From CAZJAH01 sp964544155 (GTDB taxonomy: Bacteria; Bacteroidota; Ignavibacteria; Kapaibacteriales; UBA2268), in the NCBI GenBank assembly GCA_964544155.1, contig CAZJAH010000002.1:62001-126000 (forward strand): a DNA stretch of 64,000 nucleotides, in the 5' to 3' direction. The stretch's first letter is position 1; each line of letters begins with the position of its first letter. Below are positions 17,381 through 25,715 of the stretch, piece after piece. The position numbers were made by a program, and so were the translations under genes. The notes below the pieces were generated by a model that did no database searches, was not told the DNA's origin, and worked only from the letters and a program-made list of their open reading frames with translations.

Positions 17381-18454
17381 ATGGCTGGCTACAAGGTTAC
17401 TAAAGCGGAAAAATCCAGAATAGACATGGTAAACTGGGATAATCCCGGGTTTGGAGTTTATTTTTCAGATCATATTTTTATTAGTGAATACAGAAACGGC
17501 AAATGGTCGGAGGGCGAGATTCAGCCCTATGGCCCGCTTGCATTCGAACCTTCTATGTGTACTCTTCATTACGGGCAGTCCATATTTGAAGGCCTGAAGG
17601 CTTTCAGGGCTAAAAACGGCGGAGCGAATATATTCAGGCCCGAAATGAACGCCAAAAGGCTGAATATGTCGGCCGATAAGGTGTGCATACCTGCTTTTGA
17701 TGAAAACCACTTTGTTGACGCGATCAAAGAGCTGGTTAAATTCGATAATCAGTTTATACCGAAAACACGCGGCCACTCTCTTTATATCAGGCCGGTGTGT
17801 TTCGGTTCCGGTAATTTCCTGGGCGTTCACGCATCAGATATTTATACATTTATTGTGATGACCTCACCTGTGGCATCATACTATGCAGAAGGCCTTAATC
17901 CGGTGAAAATACTTGTTGAAGATAAATACGTTCGCGCGGTTCGAGGCGGACTCGGCTCTGCCAAAACGGCAGCCAACTACGCTGCTTCGCTCAAAGCCGG
18001 CAAGGAAGCCCGCGAGCAGGGATATTCGCAGGTTCTCTGGCTTGATGGAGTTTCACGTGATTTCGTTGATGAAGTCGGCGCCATGAACATCATGTTTGTA
18101 ATAGGCGATGAGCTTGTTACTCCTCCGCTGGAGCAGGGTTCTATTCTTCCCGGAGTTACCAGGAATTCAGTTCTCACTCTTGGCCGGGAATGGGGAATGA
18201 AAGTTTCAGAAAGGCAGGTAACTATCGAAGAAATACTTGACGCGCACAAGACCGGCGAACTGAAAGAAGTTTTCGGTACAGGTACGGCCGCGGTTATATC
18301 CCCGGTTGGCAAGTTAAGATACAGGGACAATGAAATGGTGATAAATAATAATGAGATCGGCGAACTATCACAGAAGTTCTACGATACTATCACCGGTATA
18401 CAATATGGCGAAATCGAAGATAGCCACGACTGGCTCGAGCATGTCAGTTTCTAA
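17381..18454 (+). CDS. ilvE: Branched-chain amino acid aminotransferase
   Basis: PLP enzyme of fold type IV that transfers the amino group between glutamate and the 2-oxoacids of valine, leucine and isoleucine. The 357-residue chain is of the longer BCAT class shared with actinobacteria and eukaryotes rather than the roughly 310-residue E. coli type. The PLP lysine is K195 in GGLGSAKTAANYAASL, and the class signature with the EVGAMNIMFV and GVTRNSVL segments follows. AAAGGA precedes the ATG. It diverges from the LeuCD-like operon, which could be a hint of a branched-chain amino acid role for that operon or simply chance. A strong terminator follows 28 bases after the stop. Confidence 0.93.
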   Translation: MAGYKVTKAEKSRIDMVNWDNPGFGVYFSDHIFISEYRNGKWSEGEIQPYGPLAFEPSMCTLHYGQSIFEGLKAFRAKNGGANIFRPEMNAKRLNMSADKVCIPAFDENHFVDAIKELVKFDNQFIPKTRGHSLYIRPVCFGSGNFLGVHASDIYTFIVMTSPVASYYAEGLNPVKILVEDKYVRAVRGGLGSAKTAANYAASLKAGKEAREQGYSQVLWLDGVSRDFVDEVGAMNIMFVIGDELVTPPLEQGSILPGVTRNSVLTLGREWGMKVSERQVTIEEILDAHKTGELKEVFGTGTAAVISPVGKLRYRDNEMVINNNEIGELSQKFYDTITGIQYGEIEDSHDWLEHVSF

Positions 18455-18481
18455 TGACTATTTTTTAAAGTACAAATATAT

Positions 18482-18507
18482 AGCCCTGCCATTCGGCGGG
18501 GCTTTTT
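18482..18507 (+). terminator. Intrinsic terminator after ilvE
   Basis: AGCCCTGCC pairs with GGCGGGGCT (one G-U) around an ATTC loop and is followed by TTTT. It is positioned right after the aminotransferase gene. Confidence 0.9.
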
Positions 18508-18624
18508 ATTAATCAGGATATTATTATAACAATGAAGCATTATTAAAAAAAAATGTAACCTTGGTTCAAAATCAATCGTATTTAAACACATCAGAATTGT
18601 AATCATTTTATTATTAGGTTGGTT

Positions 18625-19311
18625 ATGAAAAGGCTACTGTTAGTGATTTTTTTTATCACTGGTGTTTCAGCAATAAATGCTCAGGAAGAAATGAATGCTT
18701 TAGAAAATGAAACACAGACACTTTTCGGCGGCGGAAAAGCATATTTCGATATGTCAGGAGGAGTTAATTTAACATCGATTGACGGTGAATTAAAAAGCCT
18801 GGTTGGCGGAACGATCGGCATTATTGCTGATAATGATTTTATGATCGGAATCGGTGGTTACGGTATGATACCCGCATTTGAAAACTTTGACTATAATAAT
18901 TATTATAATGACAGAGTATTTGATGGATTTGGTTATGGCGGCCTCGTACTGGAGTATTTTCTAAATCCCGACGACCTTATCCATCTCAGCTTTAATATAC
19001 TAGCGGGCGGCGGTATGAGCATGAGATTTGTGGAGGATTACTATTACGATGAATGGGATAATGACTGGGATAGCCATTGGGAATACCTTACCGGAAGCGA
19101 TGCTTATTACCTTGTAATCGAGCCCGGAGTGAGCGCAAATGTTAACCTGACAAAATTTTTAAAAGCTTATGTGGGTTATAAATACAGGTTTATGGATAGA
19201 ATCGACAACGATAGCGATATGCCTGAAGGTACAACATTCGATAGAAAGAATTTTGAGGGGCATAGTATTTCATTAGGTATGAACCTGTCCTTCAACTTTT
19301 TGGATGATTAA
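18625..19311 (+). CDS. Secreted protein, probable outer-membrane beta-barrel
   Basis: Not assignable to a named family. The ATG at 18625 is preferred over an in-frame TTG two codons upstream because it gives a clean signal peptide (MKRLLLVIFFITGVSAINAQ, probable cleavage after AINAQ). The mature part alternates short hydrophobic strands with glycine-rich turns (GGTIGIIADNDFMIGIGGYG, VSANVNLTKFLKAYVGYKYR, SISLGMNLSFNF), as expected for a small porin-like or OmpA-type barrel. An acidic/aromatic segment at about 140-155 (YYYDEWDNDWDSHWEY) probably forms a loop. Stand-alone gene with its own terminator. Function unknown. Confidence 0.7.
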   Translation: MKRLLLVIFFITGVSAINAQEEMNALENETQTLFGGGKAYFDMSGGVNLTSIDGELKSLVGGTIGIIADNDFMIGIGGYGMIPAFENFDYNNYYNDRVFDGFGYGGLVLEYFLNPDDLIHLSFNILAGGGMSMRFVEDYYYDEWDNDWDSHWEYLTGSDAYYLVIEPGVSANVNLTKFLKAYVGYKYRFMDRIDNDSDMPEGTTFDRKNFEGHSISLGMNLSFNFLDD

Positions 19312-19330
19312 AAATCGAAATTTCATTAAC

Positions 19331-19358
19331 AGCCCGCTAATAATTAGCGGGCTTTTTT
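19331..19358 (+). terminator. Intrinsic terminator
   Basis: Perfect 10-pair stem AGCCCGCTAA/TTAGCGGGCT with a 3-base TAA loop followed by TTTTT, 19 bases after the beta-barrel gene. Confidence 0.93.
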
Positions 19359-19395
19359 ATTTTTGAATTTATCTATAATTATACAAAGGAAAGAA

Positions 19396-19971
19396 ATGTC
19401 ATACTACAGGCAGCTAATGGGCGAAAAATGCTACCTTTCCCCAATTGATGAAAAAGACGCGGAGCTTTACTGCACATGGCTGAATGATCCCTATATCAAC
19501 TGCTTTCTTGAAGCTTCATTTTCGGTAACGCCTGATGATGAAAGAGAACTTATCCGAAAAATGAAAAAAGAAGGCAATATAGTTTTTGGAATAGTTGATA
19601 AATCAACAGATAAGCTCATAGGCGGCACGGGTTTTCATTTAATAGAACCGATCAACCGGACTGCTATGTACGGCATTTATATCGGCGACCGTGAATTTCA
19701 TGGAAAGGGGTACGGATTTGATGCTACAATGCTCATTCTCGATTATGGCTTTAACATGCTTAATTTTAAAAGCATATATCTATGGGCATTTGCCTATAAC
19801 ACTAAAGCAATCGATATGTACAGAAAGCTGGGCTTTAAGGAAATGGGCAGGCGCCGGCAGGCACGCTACCTGAACGGTGAATACCATGATATTATTTACA
19901 TGGATATACTGGAGGATGAATTCCCGGGCTACCTGGTATCAAAATCACTCAAAAGCATTACTGGACAATAA
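19396..19971 (+). CDS. GNAT-family N-acetyltransferase
   Basis: Predicted cytoplasmic acetyl-CoA-dependent acyltransferase of the RimJ/RimL (Acetyltransf_3) type, 191 residues. The start is set at the ATG at 19396 with AAAGGA just upstream. The TTG 33 bases earlier would place the start inside the terminator tail. Family features include an N-terminal LSPIDEKDAELYCTWLNDP block, the acetyl-CoA binding loop at IGDREFHGKGYGFDATML, and a C-terminal NTKAIDMYRKLGFKEMGRRR block. Members acetylate ribosomal-protein N-termini, antibiotics or spermidine; the acceptor is unknown here. Confidence 0.88.
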   Translation: MSYYRQLMGEKCYLSPIDEKDAELYCTWLNDPYINCFLEASFSVTPDDERELIRKMKKEGNIVFGIVDKSTDKLIGGTGFHLIEPINRTAMYGIYIGDREFHGKGYGFDATMLILDYGFNMLNFKSIYLWAFAYNTKAIDMYRKLGFKEMGRRRQARYLNGEYHDIIYMDILEDEFPGYLVSKSLKSITGQ

Positions 19972-20102
19972 AAAACCTGCCACCCTTTGTAAGACATCAG
20001 AAGATGATGCCGGGAGGCAGGCATAGCCGCAGGCGCCAATGGCTTATATGGATTGATGCGTTGTTCCCGATAAGGCGGGGCTATAGGATATTAATGCATC
20101 AC
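19970..20102 (-). ncRNA. Candidate structured small RNA with intrinsic terminator
   Basis: A GC-rich island inside AT-rich intergenic DNA that reads as a multi-hairpin RNA on the minus strand. From 5' to 3': GATGC (20096-20100) pairs with GCATC (20055-20059) around an inner CCCCG/CGGG hairpin. AGCC/GGCT form a small stem. A long terminal arm then follows: CCTGCCTCCC (20012-20021) pairs with GGGTGGCAGG (19976-19985), one mismatch, enclosing a CATCA-TCTTC-TGATG hairpin. A run of six T closes it. No gene reads into it on this strand, so it would need its own promoter to the right of 20102. I do not recognise a known RNA family (6S, SRP and tmRNA considered). A repeat-type mobile palindrome is the main alternative. 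Confidence 0.4.
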
Positions 20103-20168
20103 ATAAAATTTCTTTGCTCTCCTGCGCTTTCCTTATGTCGTTAATCTATTTTTTTCAGCGTCAATTAA

Positions 20169-20178
20169 TGTCGCGACA
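20169..20178. promoter_or_regulatory. Perfect 10-base palindrome
   Basis: TGTCGCGACA lies between the candidate small RNA and the lipoprotein gene at 20256. GC-rich compared with its surroundings, it may be a repressor site. Chance occurrence is possible. Confidence 0.25.
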
Positions 20179-20255
20179 AATTATTTGTTGAATTTTTTTA
20201 TATTCCAACCGATAAAAAGTAGTATTGCTAATATCAAATTTTGTGAGAGGTTTAA

Positions 20256-20678
20256 ATGAAAAGTTTTAACATCGGGTTTTTCTTGCTGCTTTTGGTATTT
20301 GCCGTATCGTGCGATAACAGCAGCGACAGCGGTAAGGATACCCTGCAAAAGCAGATGAACGGCAAATGGACCAGGATTAATGTCGATGAACAGGATTACC
20401 ATTACAGAGCATTCATTAAATTTGAAGGAAATGACTTCATGTTCGATGTGCCTGATACAACAAGCAACGGGCACACTGATTCATTCGCAAAATTCAGATT
20501 CCTGGATGACGATACGATCGAATTCTATGATGATAACGATTGCCAGGAAGATGGCATTTATGGTGTATCAATTAAAGATGAAGAGTTGATCCTGACAGCA
20601 GTTAATGACCCATGTACAGCGAGGATGCTTGCCATCAACGGCAAATGGGGTAAAACTCTGGATAATCAGATCAACTGA
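20256..20678 (+). CDS. Small lipoprotein, lipocalin-like size
   Basis: 140 residues with a type II signal peptide: charged start, hydrophobic core and lipobox FAVSC with the lipidated cysteine at about residue 21, followed by a Ser/Asp/Gly-rich tether (DNSSDSGKDT). The mature part of about 110 residues begins LQKQMNGKWTRI and has alternating beta-type segments (IKFEGNDFMFDVPD, FRFLDDDTIEFYDDNDC, YGVSIKDEELIL). This resembles the small lipocalin-like lipoproteins that start with a GKW motif in Bacteroidota. Two later cysteines could form a disulfide. Shares a bidirectional terminator with the TonB-dependent receptor gene. Function unknown. Confidence 0.7.
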   Translation: MKSFNIGFFLLLLVFAVSCDNSSDSGKDTLQKQMNGKWTRINVDEQDYHYRAFIKFEGNDFMFDVPDTTSNGHTDSFAKFRFLDDDTIEFYDDNDCQEDGIYGVSIKDEELILTAVNDPCTARMLAINGKWGKTLDNQIN

Positions 20679-20744
20679 TAATCCTTTTAAAAAACAAAGG
20701 CAGTCAATACAGAGGCGGCCTATATTGATGCTAACGCTCATTAC

Positions 20745-20776
20745 AAAAAAGGCCCCGCCATCGCGGAGCCTTTTTT
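20745..20776. terminator. Bidirectional intrinsic terminator
   Basis: AAAAAAGGCCCCGC pairs with GCGGAGCCTTTTTT (one C-A mismatch) around a CATC loop, with A- and T-runs on either side. It separates the convergent lipoprotein (+) and TonB-dependent receptor (-) genes. Confidence 0.88.
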
Positions 20777-20780
20777 AATT

Positions 20781-20834
20781 ATTGCTGAATTCAGTACTTA
20801 TCACATCATTGCTGAATGCAGTACTTATCACATT
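20781..20834. repeat. 27-base tandem duplication at the 3' end of the TonB-receptor gene
   Basis: Two copies (20781-20807 and 20808-20834) of a unit beginning ATTGCTGAAT and ending CAGTACTTATCACAT(C/T), with only two differences. The second copy overlaps the last codons and stop of the receptor gene, so the first copy is a duplicate of the gene end placed downstream. Confidence 0.85.
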
Positions 20835-22798
20835 GAGAACATTATTCCGGCGAATGCCATGCGCCCGGGTTCGGGGAGGCCAAACTGCGAAAGCCTGTAC
20901 TCATCTGTGATGTTATTTACCCTGATATAAACTTCCGTCAAAGTATCCATTATAGGCGGCAGCCTGTAGCCAACTCTCAGGTTCATAACCAGGGACTGGC
21001 CGATTTCTTCAAATTTACCGCTAATCCTCTCGAACTGTGTGCCTGTATAGTTTAATTCGATCTGAGGCTGCATGCCAAAGTTGAAACTGTACTTAGCTAT
21101 AGCGCTAAGCATAAGCTCAGGCCTGTTATCCAGGTGTTCGACTTCCTCGCCATTCTGTTCAGCTTCCGTCTGCAGGAATGTCAGATTGCCTTCGAGGTCG
21201 AACTTACCCCGGGTGTATGCATAGCCAAGGTCTAATCCGTAAATGGTGGCTGATGAATAATTTTCCCTCTGCCTGAGTCCGTCATCAAGTCTGATCTGGC
21301 CGATAAGGTTATCATATAGGTTAGCGAATAAAGCTATTTCAATAGTATAACCTTCCCTGCCGAATGCAAATCCAAATTCATTCAATATGCCTGTTTCAGG
21401 TTTCAAATCCGGATTTACAAGAAATTTGCCCAGCGCACCCGAGTACTGCTCCCTCATCGTTGGGAAGCGCGTCCTGCGGCTGCTGTTGGCAAAAGCATAG
21501 AATTTATTGCTGAAATAATACTTAGCAAGTATAAATGCCGCGTAATCGGATGTAGAGCTGCCTTCAGCTTCGCTGAAATCACCCGTGAGAGGCGTTTCGT
21601 TATAATCATAATTTAGTCCCGCGCCCAGTTCCAGCTTACCAAAGAATCCCGCGTATTCAGGCCCGAAGCTGAGAGTATTCTGGCTGTATTCCTTTACGGA
21701 ACTGCCGAGGGTCTGCTCATTATGAGTAGTGCTGTATCCGTTAAAGACTATGCCGAATTTATGGTTATCATTCAACTGATTTTCATAAGAAAGCCTTATG
21801 CCCGCGGTATTATCCTCATCCTTCTGAATTTCATTTATTTCATCATAATCCAGGGAGTTATAATCCTCAATTTTCTGCTTGTACATGTCATACCAGATTG
21901 TGGCTTTTATATAAGACATTTCGTTCAGATCATGGTCTGTATTAAGCGCGATTATAGTCCTGCTTCTATCAGGATAAATCCAGAATCTGGCGTCCTCGCC
22001 TTCATTTGTTTCCGGTGGAACTCCTTTTTCCTGATCTATATGTGATACCGAGATTCCTGCCGTTGTTGCGCCGAACTGATATTCTCCCCTGGCATACAGT
22101 GCCAGCCTTTCATTGAAAGAATTAGTCCGTATGGATGAATATCCGTATTGGTTTTCGATGCCTTCAGGAGCATCATCCGACATGATAAATCCCGGGTTAT
22201 CCAGCCAGGATACATTGGCTATGTAATTGAATTTGCCTATTCTGCCGTCATTAAGCGCCGAGAAGTACTTATTCGAAGCATCTCCGGCCTGTGCCTTAAA
22301 CCTGAATCCAAAGCCCCGGGTCTGCCTTTCTACAGTACTGATATCTACGGCTCCTCCCAGCACATTCGGCCCGAAAAGTATCGAGGACGCATTCTTATTT
22401 ACCTCGAAGCTGCCGATTATATCCGGCGGTACAAAGCTAAGGTCCATTCTGTTATCCCAGGGGACATTCATCGGCACGCCGTCAAAGAATAGACCGAGTT
22501 GACGCTCCCCGGCTCCCCGGAGGAAAAGCATGGATTCACCCCTGGAGTTGGTCCTGATCCTTCCCGATGGAATATAAAGCTCAAAATCGGCAACGCTTAT
22601 AACATCCGAATTCTGGATTACATAGTAATTATTTGTCTTTAATGGTGATTCCAGCACGGTTTTTACTTCAAATTCTTCTGTAACTGTTACCTGCCCCAGA
22701 CTGTATATTTTAAGTGAGTCAGGCTTAGCCGCCGGTTTGGCCGCCAATAATCCGAATCCCAGTATGAATACAGGGATCATCAGTTTTATCACTCTCAT
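20828..22798 (-). CDS. TonB-dependent outer-membrane receptor
   Basis: Outer-membrane 22-stranded barrel with an N-terminal plug, for energy-coupled uptake of a scarce nutrient. The start at 22798 (MRVIKLMIPVF) is chosen because AAGGAA precedes it and it yields a signal peptide; upstream in-frame codons do not. The plug begins near VTVTEEFEVKTVL and contains SRGESMLFLRGAGERQLGLF and ILFGPNVLGGAVDI, typical of the plug core. No carboxypeptidase-like N-terminal extension or SusD partner, so this is more like siderophore, vitamin or metal receptors than SusC. About 656 residues. The substrate is unknown. The gene immediately upstream (106-base gap) may encode an accessory protein. Confidence 0.9.
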   Translation of the reverse strand: MRVIKLMIPVFILGFGLLAAKPAAKPDSLKIYSLGQVTVTEEFEVKTVLESPLKTNNYYVIQNSDVISVADFELYIPSGRIRTNSRGESMLFLRGAGERQLGLFFDGVPMNVPWDNRMDLSFVPPDIIGSFEVNKNASSILFGPNVLGGAVDISTVERQTRGFGFRFKAQAGDASNKYFSALNDGRIGKFNYIANVSWLDNPGFIMSDDAPEGIENQYGYSSIRTNSFNERLALYARGEYQFGATTAGISVSHIDQEKGVPPETNEGEDARFWIYPDRSRTIIALNTDHDLNEMSYIKATIWYDMYKQKIEDYNSLDYDEINEIQKDEDNTAGIRLSYENQLNDNHKFGIVFNGYSTTHNEQTLGSSVKEYSQNTLSFGPEYAGFFGKLELGAGLNYDYNETPLTGDFSEAEGSSTSDYAAFILAKYYFSNKFYAFANSSRRTRFPTMREQYSGALGKFLVNPDLKPETGILNEFGFAFGREGYTIEIALFANLYDNLIGQIRLDDGLRQRENYSSATIYGLDLGYAYTRGKFDLEGNLTFLQTEAEQNGEEVEHLDNRPELMLSAIAKYSFNFGMQPQIELNYTGTQFERISGKFEEIGQSLVMNLRVGYRLPPIMDTLTEVYIRVNNITDEYRLSQFGLPEPGRMAFAGIMFSM

Positions 22799-22904
22799 GT
22801 TAAGTTTTTCCTTTTTTAAATAATAATCAAGAAACGAATAGATAAGCACCTGCTGGCAGTCAATGTCTGCCTGCGGGTGGTTTCTAAAAAAGCAGTTATA
22901 TTTA

Positions 22905-23423
22905 TCAGTGCCGGGCCGGCGGCCTTTGCGGCGGTTCTATTGAGCGCGTTATCACTCTGTAAAAAAATTCAGGGAATTGAATTTCCCCGCTTGGAAAATT
23001 ATCTTTCAGGGCCGGGAAAGCAAGCGGCAGTTCTACCCGCACGTTTTTAAGTAATTTCCCGAGCGGCGAACTCTCATCACCTGATTCTTTGCCGACAAAG
23101 CCATGAATTAAATTTTTCTCTTTTGTGTCATTTATACAGTAGTAACGGATCGAATCGCCTATGATCTCCGAGCTGATTATGTCATACATACCGCCGCGCC
23201 AGGTAAATTCCTTCGAGTGGATAAATTTTAGCCCTGCCGCACCTGATTCAACTTCCGACAGCTTAAAAGCCAGATGCAGCTTCAAGCCAGGGTACTCGCC
23301 ATGAGCGATGGAATGCTTCATTTCCGCTTTCATCATATCTCTCGCGGTTATGAACGCGAACGCGTACCCAAAAGCGTTATACAAAAGCAATGTCATCAAT
23401 ATGTATGAAAATACTTTTTTCAA
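22905..23423 (-). CDS. Membrane-anchored or secreted protein paired with the TonB receptor
   Basis: 172-residue protein I cannot assign to a named family. It starts with a hydrophobic segment (VFSYILMTLLLYNAFGYAFAF) serving as signal or anchor, then a hydrophilic domain with basic and acidic patches and two separated beta-like stretches. The C-terminus is proline- and arginine-rich (EPPQRPPARH). The N-terminal layout (short anchor followed by ITARDMMKAEMKHSI) resembles small proteins found beside TonB-dependent receptors in Bacteroidota. Position 106 bases upstream of the receptor on the same strand supports a shared job, possibly the same uptake system. Function unknown. Confidence 0.65.
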   Translation of the reverse strand: MKKVFSYILMTLLLYNAFGYAFAFITARDMMKAEMKHSIAHGEYPGLKLHLAFKLSEVESGAAGLKFIHSKEFTWRGGMYDIISSEIIGDSIRYYCINDTKEKNLIHGFVGKESGDESSPLGKLLKNVRVELPLAFPALKDNFPSGEIQFPEFFYRVITRSIEPPQRPPARH

Positions 23424-23509
23424 AAACTATCTTATCATTTTTGCCTATTTTATAACTAATTAACACGATCAATGTCAAAAAAATTACTTTTTTTAATTAC
23501 AGATATAAA

Positions 23510-24163
23510 ATGAAAACAGGCATTTTTCAGTTTGATAGAAAGAATGATAAAGAGATTAGCGCGCTGGCAGATGAATTTTTCAAAGTGATGGAAAGCAGGC
23601 GGACGGTAAGGGATTTTTCCTCAGAAATTCCGCCTAAAGAAGCAGTTCTGAAATGCCTGGCGGCCGCCTCAAAAGCGCCAAGCGGCGCAAATAAGCAGCC
23701 CTGGAAATTTCTTCTGATTGAGAATAAAAATACAAGGAAAATAATTCGTGCCGAGGCCGAAAAGCGAGAAGAAAAGTTCTATGAAAATAAAAAAGCCGCC
23801 GGCTGGCATCAAGACCTGGAAAAACTGCCGGTGAATTACGAAAAGCCCTTTCTTGAAGCCGCGCCTTATCTGATAGCTATAATGAAGGAAAAGTACGGCA
23901 TCAGTAATGGCCAAAAAACAAAGCACTACTTTGTAAATGAATCAGTGGGCATCGCCACCGGAATGCTCATTGCAGGACTCGCCCATAGCGGCATTCTTTC
24001 GCTTACATATACGCCTTCAGGGGGAAGCTTTATTGAAAGCCTACTCGGCAGGCCCGATAATGAAAGCCTTTTCCTTATACTGGCATGCGGCTTTCCCGCG
24101 CATAACGCGAGTGTTCCCGAGCTTTGCAAGAAAGATGAAAATGAATATTTGGAAATAATCTGA
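23510..24163 (+). CDS. Nitroreductase family flavoprotein, iodotyrosine deiodinase-like subgroup
   Basis: FMN-dependent oxidoreductase of 217 residues. The N-terminal SRRTVRDFSSEIPPKE with R-x-x-R-x-F and the segment AAASKAPSGANKQPWKF are the FMN-binding hallmarks. The middle region EEKFYENKKAAGWHQDLEKL followed by YEKPFLEAAPYLIAI matches the lid and core of the iodotyrosine-deiodinase branch rather than NfsA/NfsB. C-terminal FNM-binding glycine stretch at about 165-175 (YTPSGGSFI). Bacterial members dehalogenate or reduce aromatic compounds; the physiological substrate here is unknown. Its stop codon directly abuts the stop of an epimerase remnant on the other strand. Confidence 0.85.
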   Translation: MKTGIFQFDRKNDKEISALADEFFKVMESRRTVRDFSSEIPPKEAVLKCLAAASKAPSGANKQPWKFLLIENKNTRKIIRAEAEKREEKFYENKKAAGWHQDLEKLPVNYEKPFLEAAPYLIAIMKEKYGISNGQKTKHYFVNESVGIATGMLIAGLAHSGILSLTYTPSGGSFIESLLGRPDNESLFLILACGFPAHNASVPELCKKDENEYLEII

Positions 24164-24265
24164 TCATCCCATGGTCACAAAGGGCATATCCCTGACATGT
24201 TCCCTTTTGTTGATCTCCTTCAGGATAAAATCGGCCATATCCTCCCTCGAAAGCTCCTCTCCACG
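24164..24265 (-). pseudogene. C-terminal remnant of an NAD(P)-binding (NmrA/atypical SDR-like) protein
   Basis: Reading the minus strand, 33 codons before a TGA stop (24164-24166) encode ELSREDMADFILKEINKR and end HVRDMPFVTMG. That is the typical C-terminal tail of small NAD(P)H-binding atypical SDRs (S-R-x-D-x-A-x-F-I-L, then a short tail with P-V/F-V). The same frame is closed by a TAG at 24266-24268, and nothing upstream in any frame looks like the Rossmann part. It therefore appears to be a gene remnant left by deletion. The stop codon touches the nitroreductase stop, as would be expected of a once-intact convergent gene. Confidence 0.6.
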
Positions 24266-24579
24266 CTATCCTCAGCTCCAAAATGTTCGATAAATCCGGC
24301 GGATGATTTTATAATTATTTCATCGCATATTTCTTTTGAATTAAATAGGGTCGAAATTCTTAACGGCTATGGGAAATGTATAGAGTTAATACACATTTTC
24401 CGGGGTAAACAGAGAATTGATAACGGCTCATGGCCGGCAGGTATTTTCTTTTTTAAAATGGGAAGCATTTACTTTATTTTAAATGGGCAGCATTTGTGCA
24501 AAATTCATTGAGCGCTGATCATGAGCTGGTAGTTTATAATTGCGCGGGAGTTGATCCCGCGCTATTAATCAAAAGATTG
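24266..24579. other. Intergenic stretch with a GC hairpin
   Basis: No credible gene. It contains a perfect 8-pair hairpin GCGCGGGA/TCCCGCGC (24542-24562, GTTGA loop) just downstream of the pRiA4b-like gene, lacking a clear T-run. It may be a weak terminator or transcript-end stabiliser. The remainder is AT-rich and may include deleted sequence from the epimerase remnant. Confidence 0.5.
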
Positions 24580-25161
24580 CTATGCAGGGCTTCCGAAGTT
24601 ATCTTTGTGTAAATTGAGATTAACAATGGTTCTGTTGTAATAATCGGGATCGAAGCCTTTTTCTCTCCATTTTTGTAATGTTTTGTATTCCTCATTATCA
24701 GGATTAAAAAGTGATTCGAGCATCTTATTATATTTTTCCGGACCTTCAAAAGATTCAGGCGGAGTGTTATTCTTACCTCCAACGCACATGGGATATTTGA
24801 ATTCATCATCAAAAGGCAGTATTTCCTCAAGGACAATATCATGCAGCCAGCTTTTATCGAGATCATATTCGTATGCAATCTTATTTCTGGGTTTTTTTAA
24901 TATATCCGCCACTCTTACATCTTTTTGTTCATAGTCTATATAATCCCATTTTTTCATCTTTTCACCTGCTTTGGAAGGCGCCATAAAAGACCTTGCCTTC
25001 ACTATGAATCGGTGGCTTTCCTTATTGCTCCAGCCCATACAGGTCTGAATTATTTTATGCAGATCTGTGAGTGAATAGTCGGCAGGCAATAATATGCGCC
25101 TCCAAATTTCAGGAGTAATAAATCTTAGTGAGATTTTTAACTGATAAACTTTCTTTGCCAT
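24580..25161 (-). CDS. Plasmid pRiA4b ORF-3-like family protein
   Basis: 193-residue protein of the pRiA4b ORF-3-like family. The start MAKKVYQLKISLRFITPEIWRRILLP carries the family hallmark P-x-I-W-R-R. Next comes SLTDLHKIIQTCMGWSNKESHRF, then YEYDLDKSWLHDIVLEEI with the conserved D-x-W-x-H, and CVGGKNNTPPESFEGPEKY with the conserved C-x-G-G...P-P-E pattern. Such proteins occur on plasmids, in insertion elements and in chromosomes; the biochemical role is not established. It lies in the AT-rich accessory pocket between the epimerase remnant and the methyltransferase, with 554 non-coding bases upstream. Confidence 0.85.
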   Translation of the reverse strand: MAKKVYQLKISLRFITPEIWRRILLPADYSLTDLHKIIQTCMGWSNKESHRFIVKARSFMAPSKAGEKMKKWDYIDYEQKDVRVADILKKPRNKIAYEYDLDKSWLHDIVLEEILPFDDEFKYPMCVGGKNNTPPESFEGPEKYNKMLESLFNPDNEEYKTLQKWREKGFDPDYYNRTIVNLNLHKDNFGSPA

Positions 25162-25715
25162 GATTACTCCAACTTTACAATTATAACAATTCCAAAATAT
25201 TAAATTACTTAAAATTTATATTAAATAAAAATAATAATTTTCATCAAAAATAATTACTTTAAATCACAACGCAAATATGATTATAATTTGATTGTTTAAT
25301 TTATTGATGTGATTAAATAACTACAGATAAACTCTTATTTCCTTAAGCCAAATTGCAATCAATTTATACTACCGTCAATTTTGAAAATAAGACATTCAAT
25401 TCATTAATAAATGTATTTAATTGATATATCTTATATCACAATGTCCTTCCTTATTTCCAGGAAACATTGATTCCTCCGGCTTCTAAATTTTTTGAAACCA
25501 AAGTACAACTTATTATAGTAGTGTACTGCTATTTTGAATGCCGGATGAAACTTTTTTTCGAAATTTGTGTATATTGTACGGTACTAATTCACTGAATGGT
25601 ATTTAGCTTATAAGTGCTGAAAAATCGGGAATGTTAGGATTATTATCGTGTATTTCTTTTTTTACGGCTAAATGAATTTTAGCATAGAAATTTTTGGAAT
25701 TAATCAGGCAAAAAA
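25162..25715. other. Long AT-rich intergenic region
   Basis: 554 bases with no convincing ORF or RNA motif on either strand. Composition is strongly AT, with scattered poly-A/T. It separates divergent genes (pRiA4b-like minus, methyltransferase plus) and must hold both promoters. I see no clear operator palindrome. Confidence 0.6.

Noticed and set aside
20781..20834. Possible CRISPR repeat unit
   Set aside because: Only two directly adjacent copies with no spacer, and no cas genes; it is a simple tandem duplication.
24197..24511. 104-codon plus-strand ORF after the nitroreductase
   Set aside because: Its first third is antisense to the epimerase remnant, there is no ribosome binding site, and the rest has no protein-like pattern.
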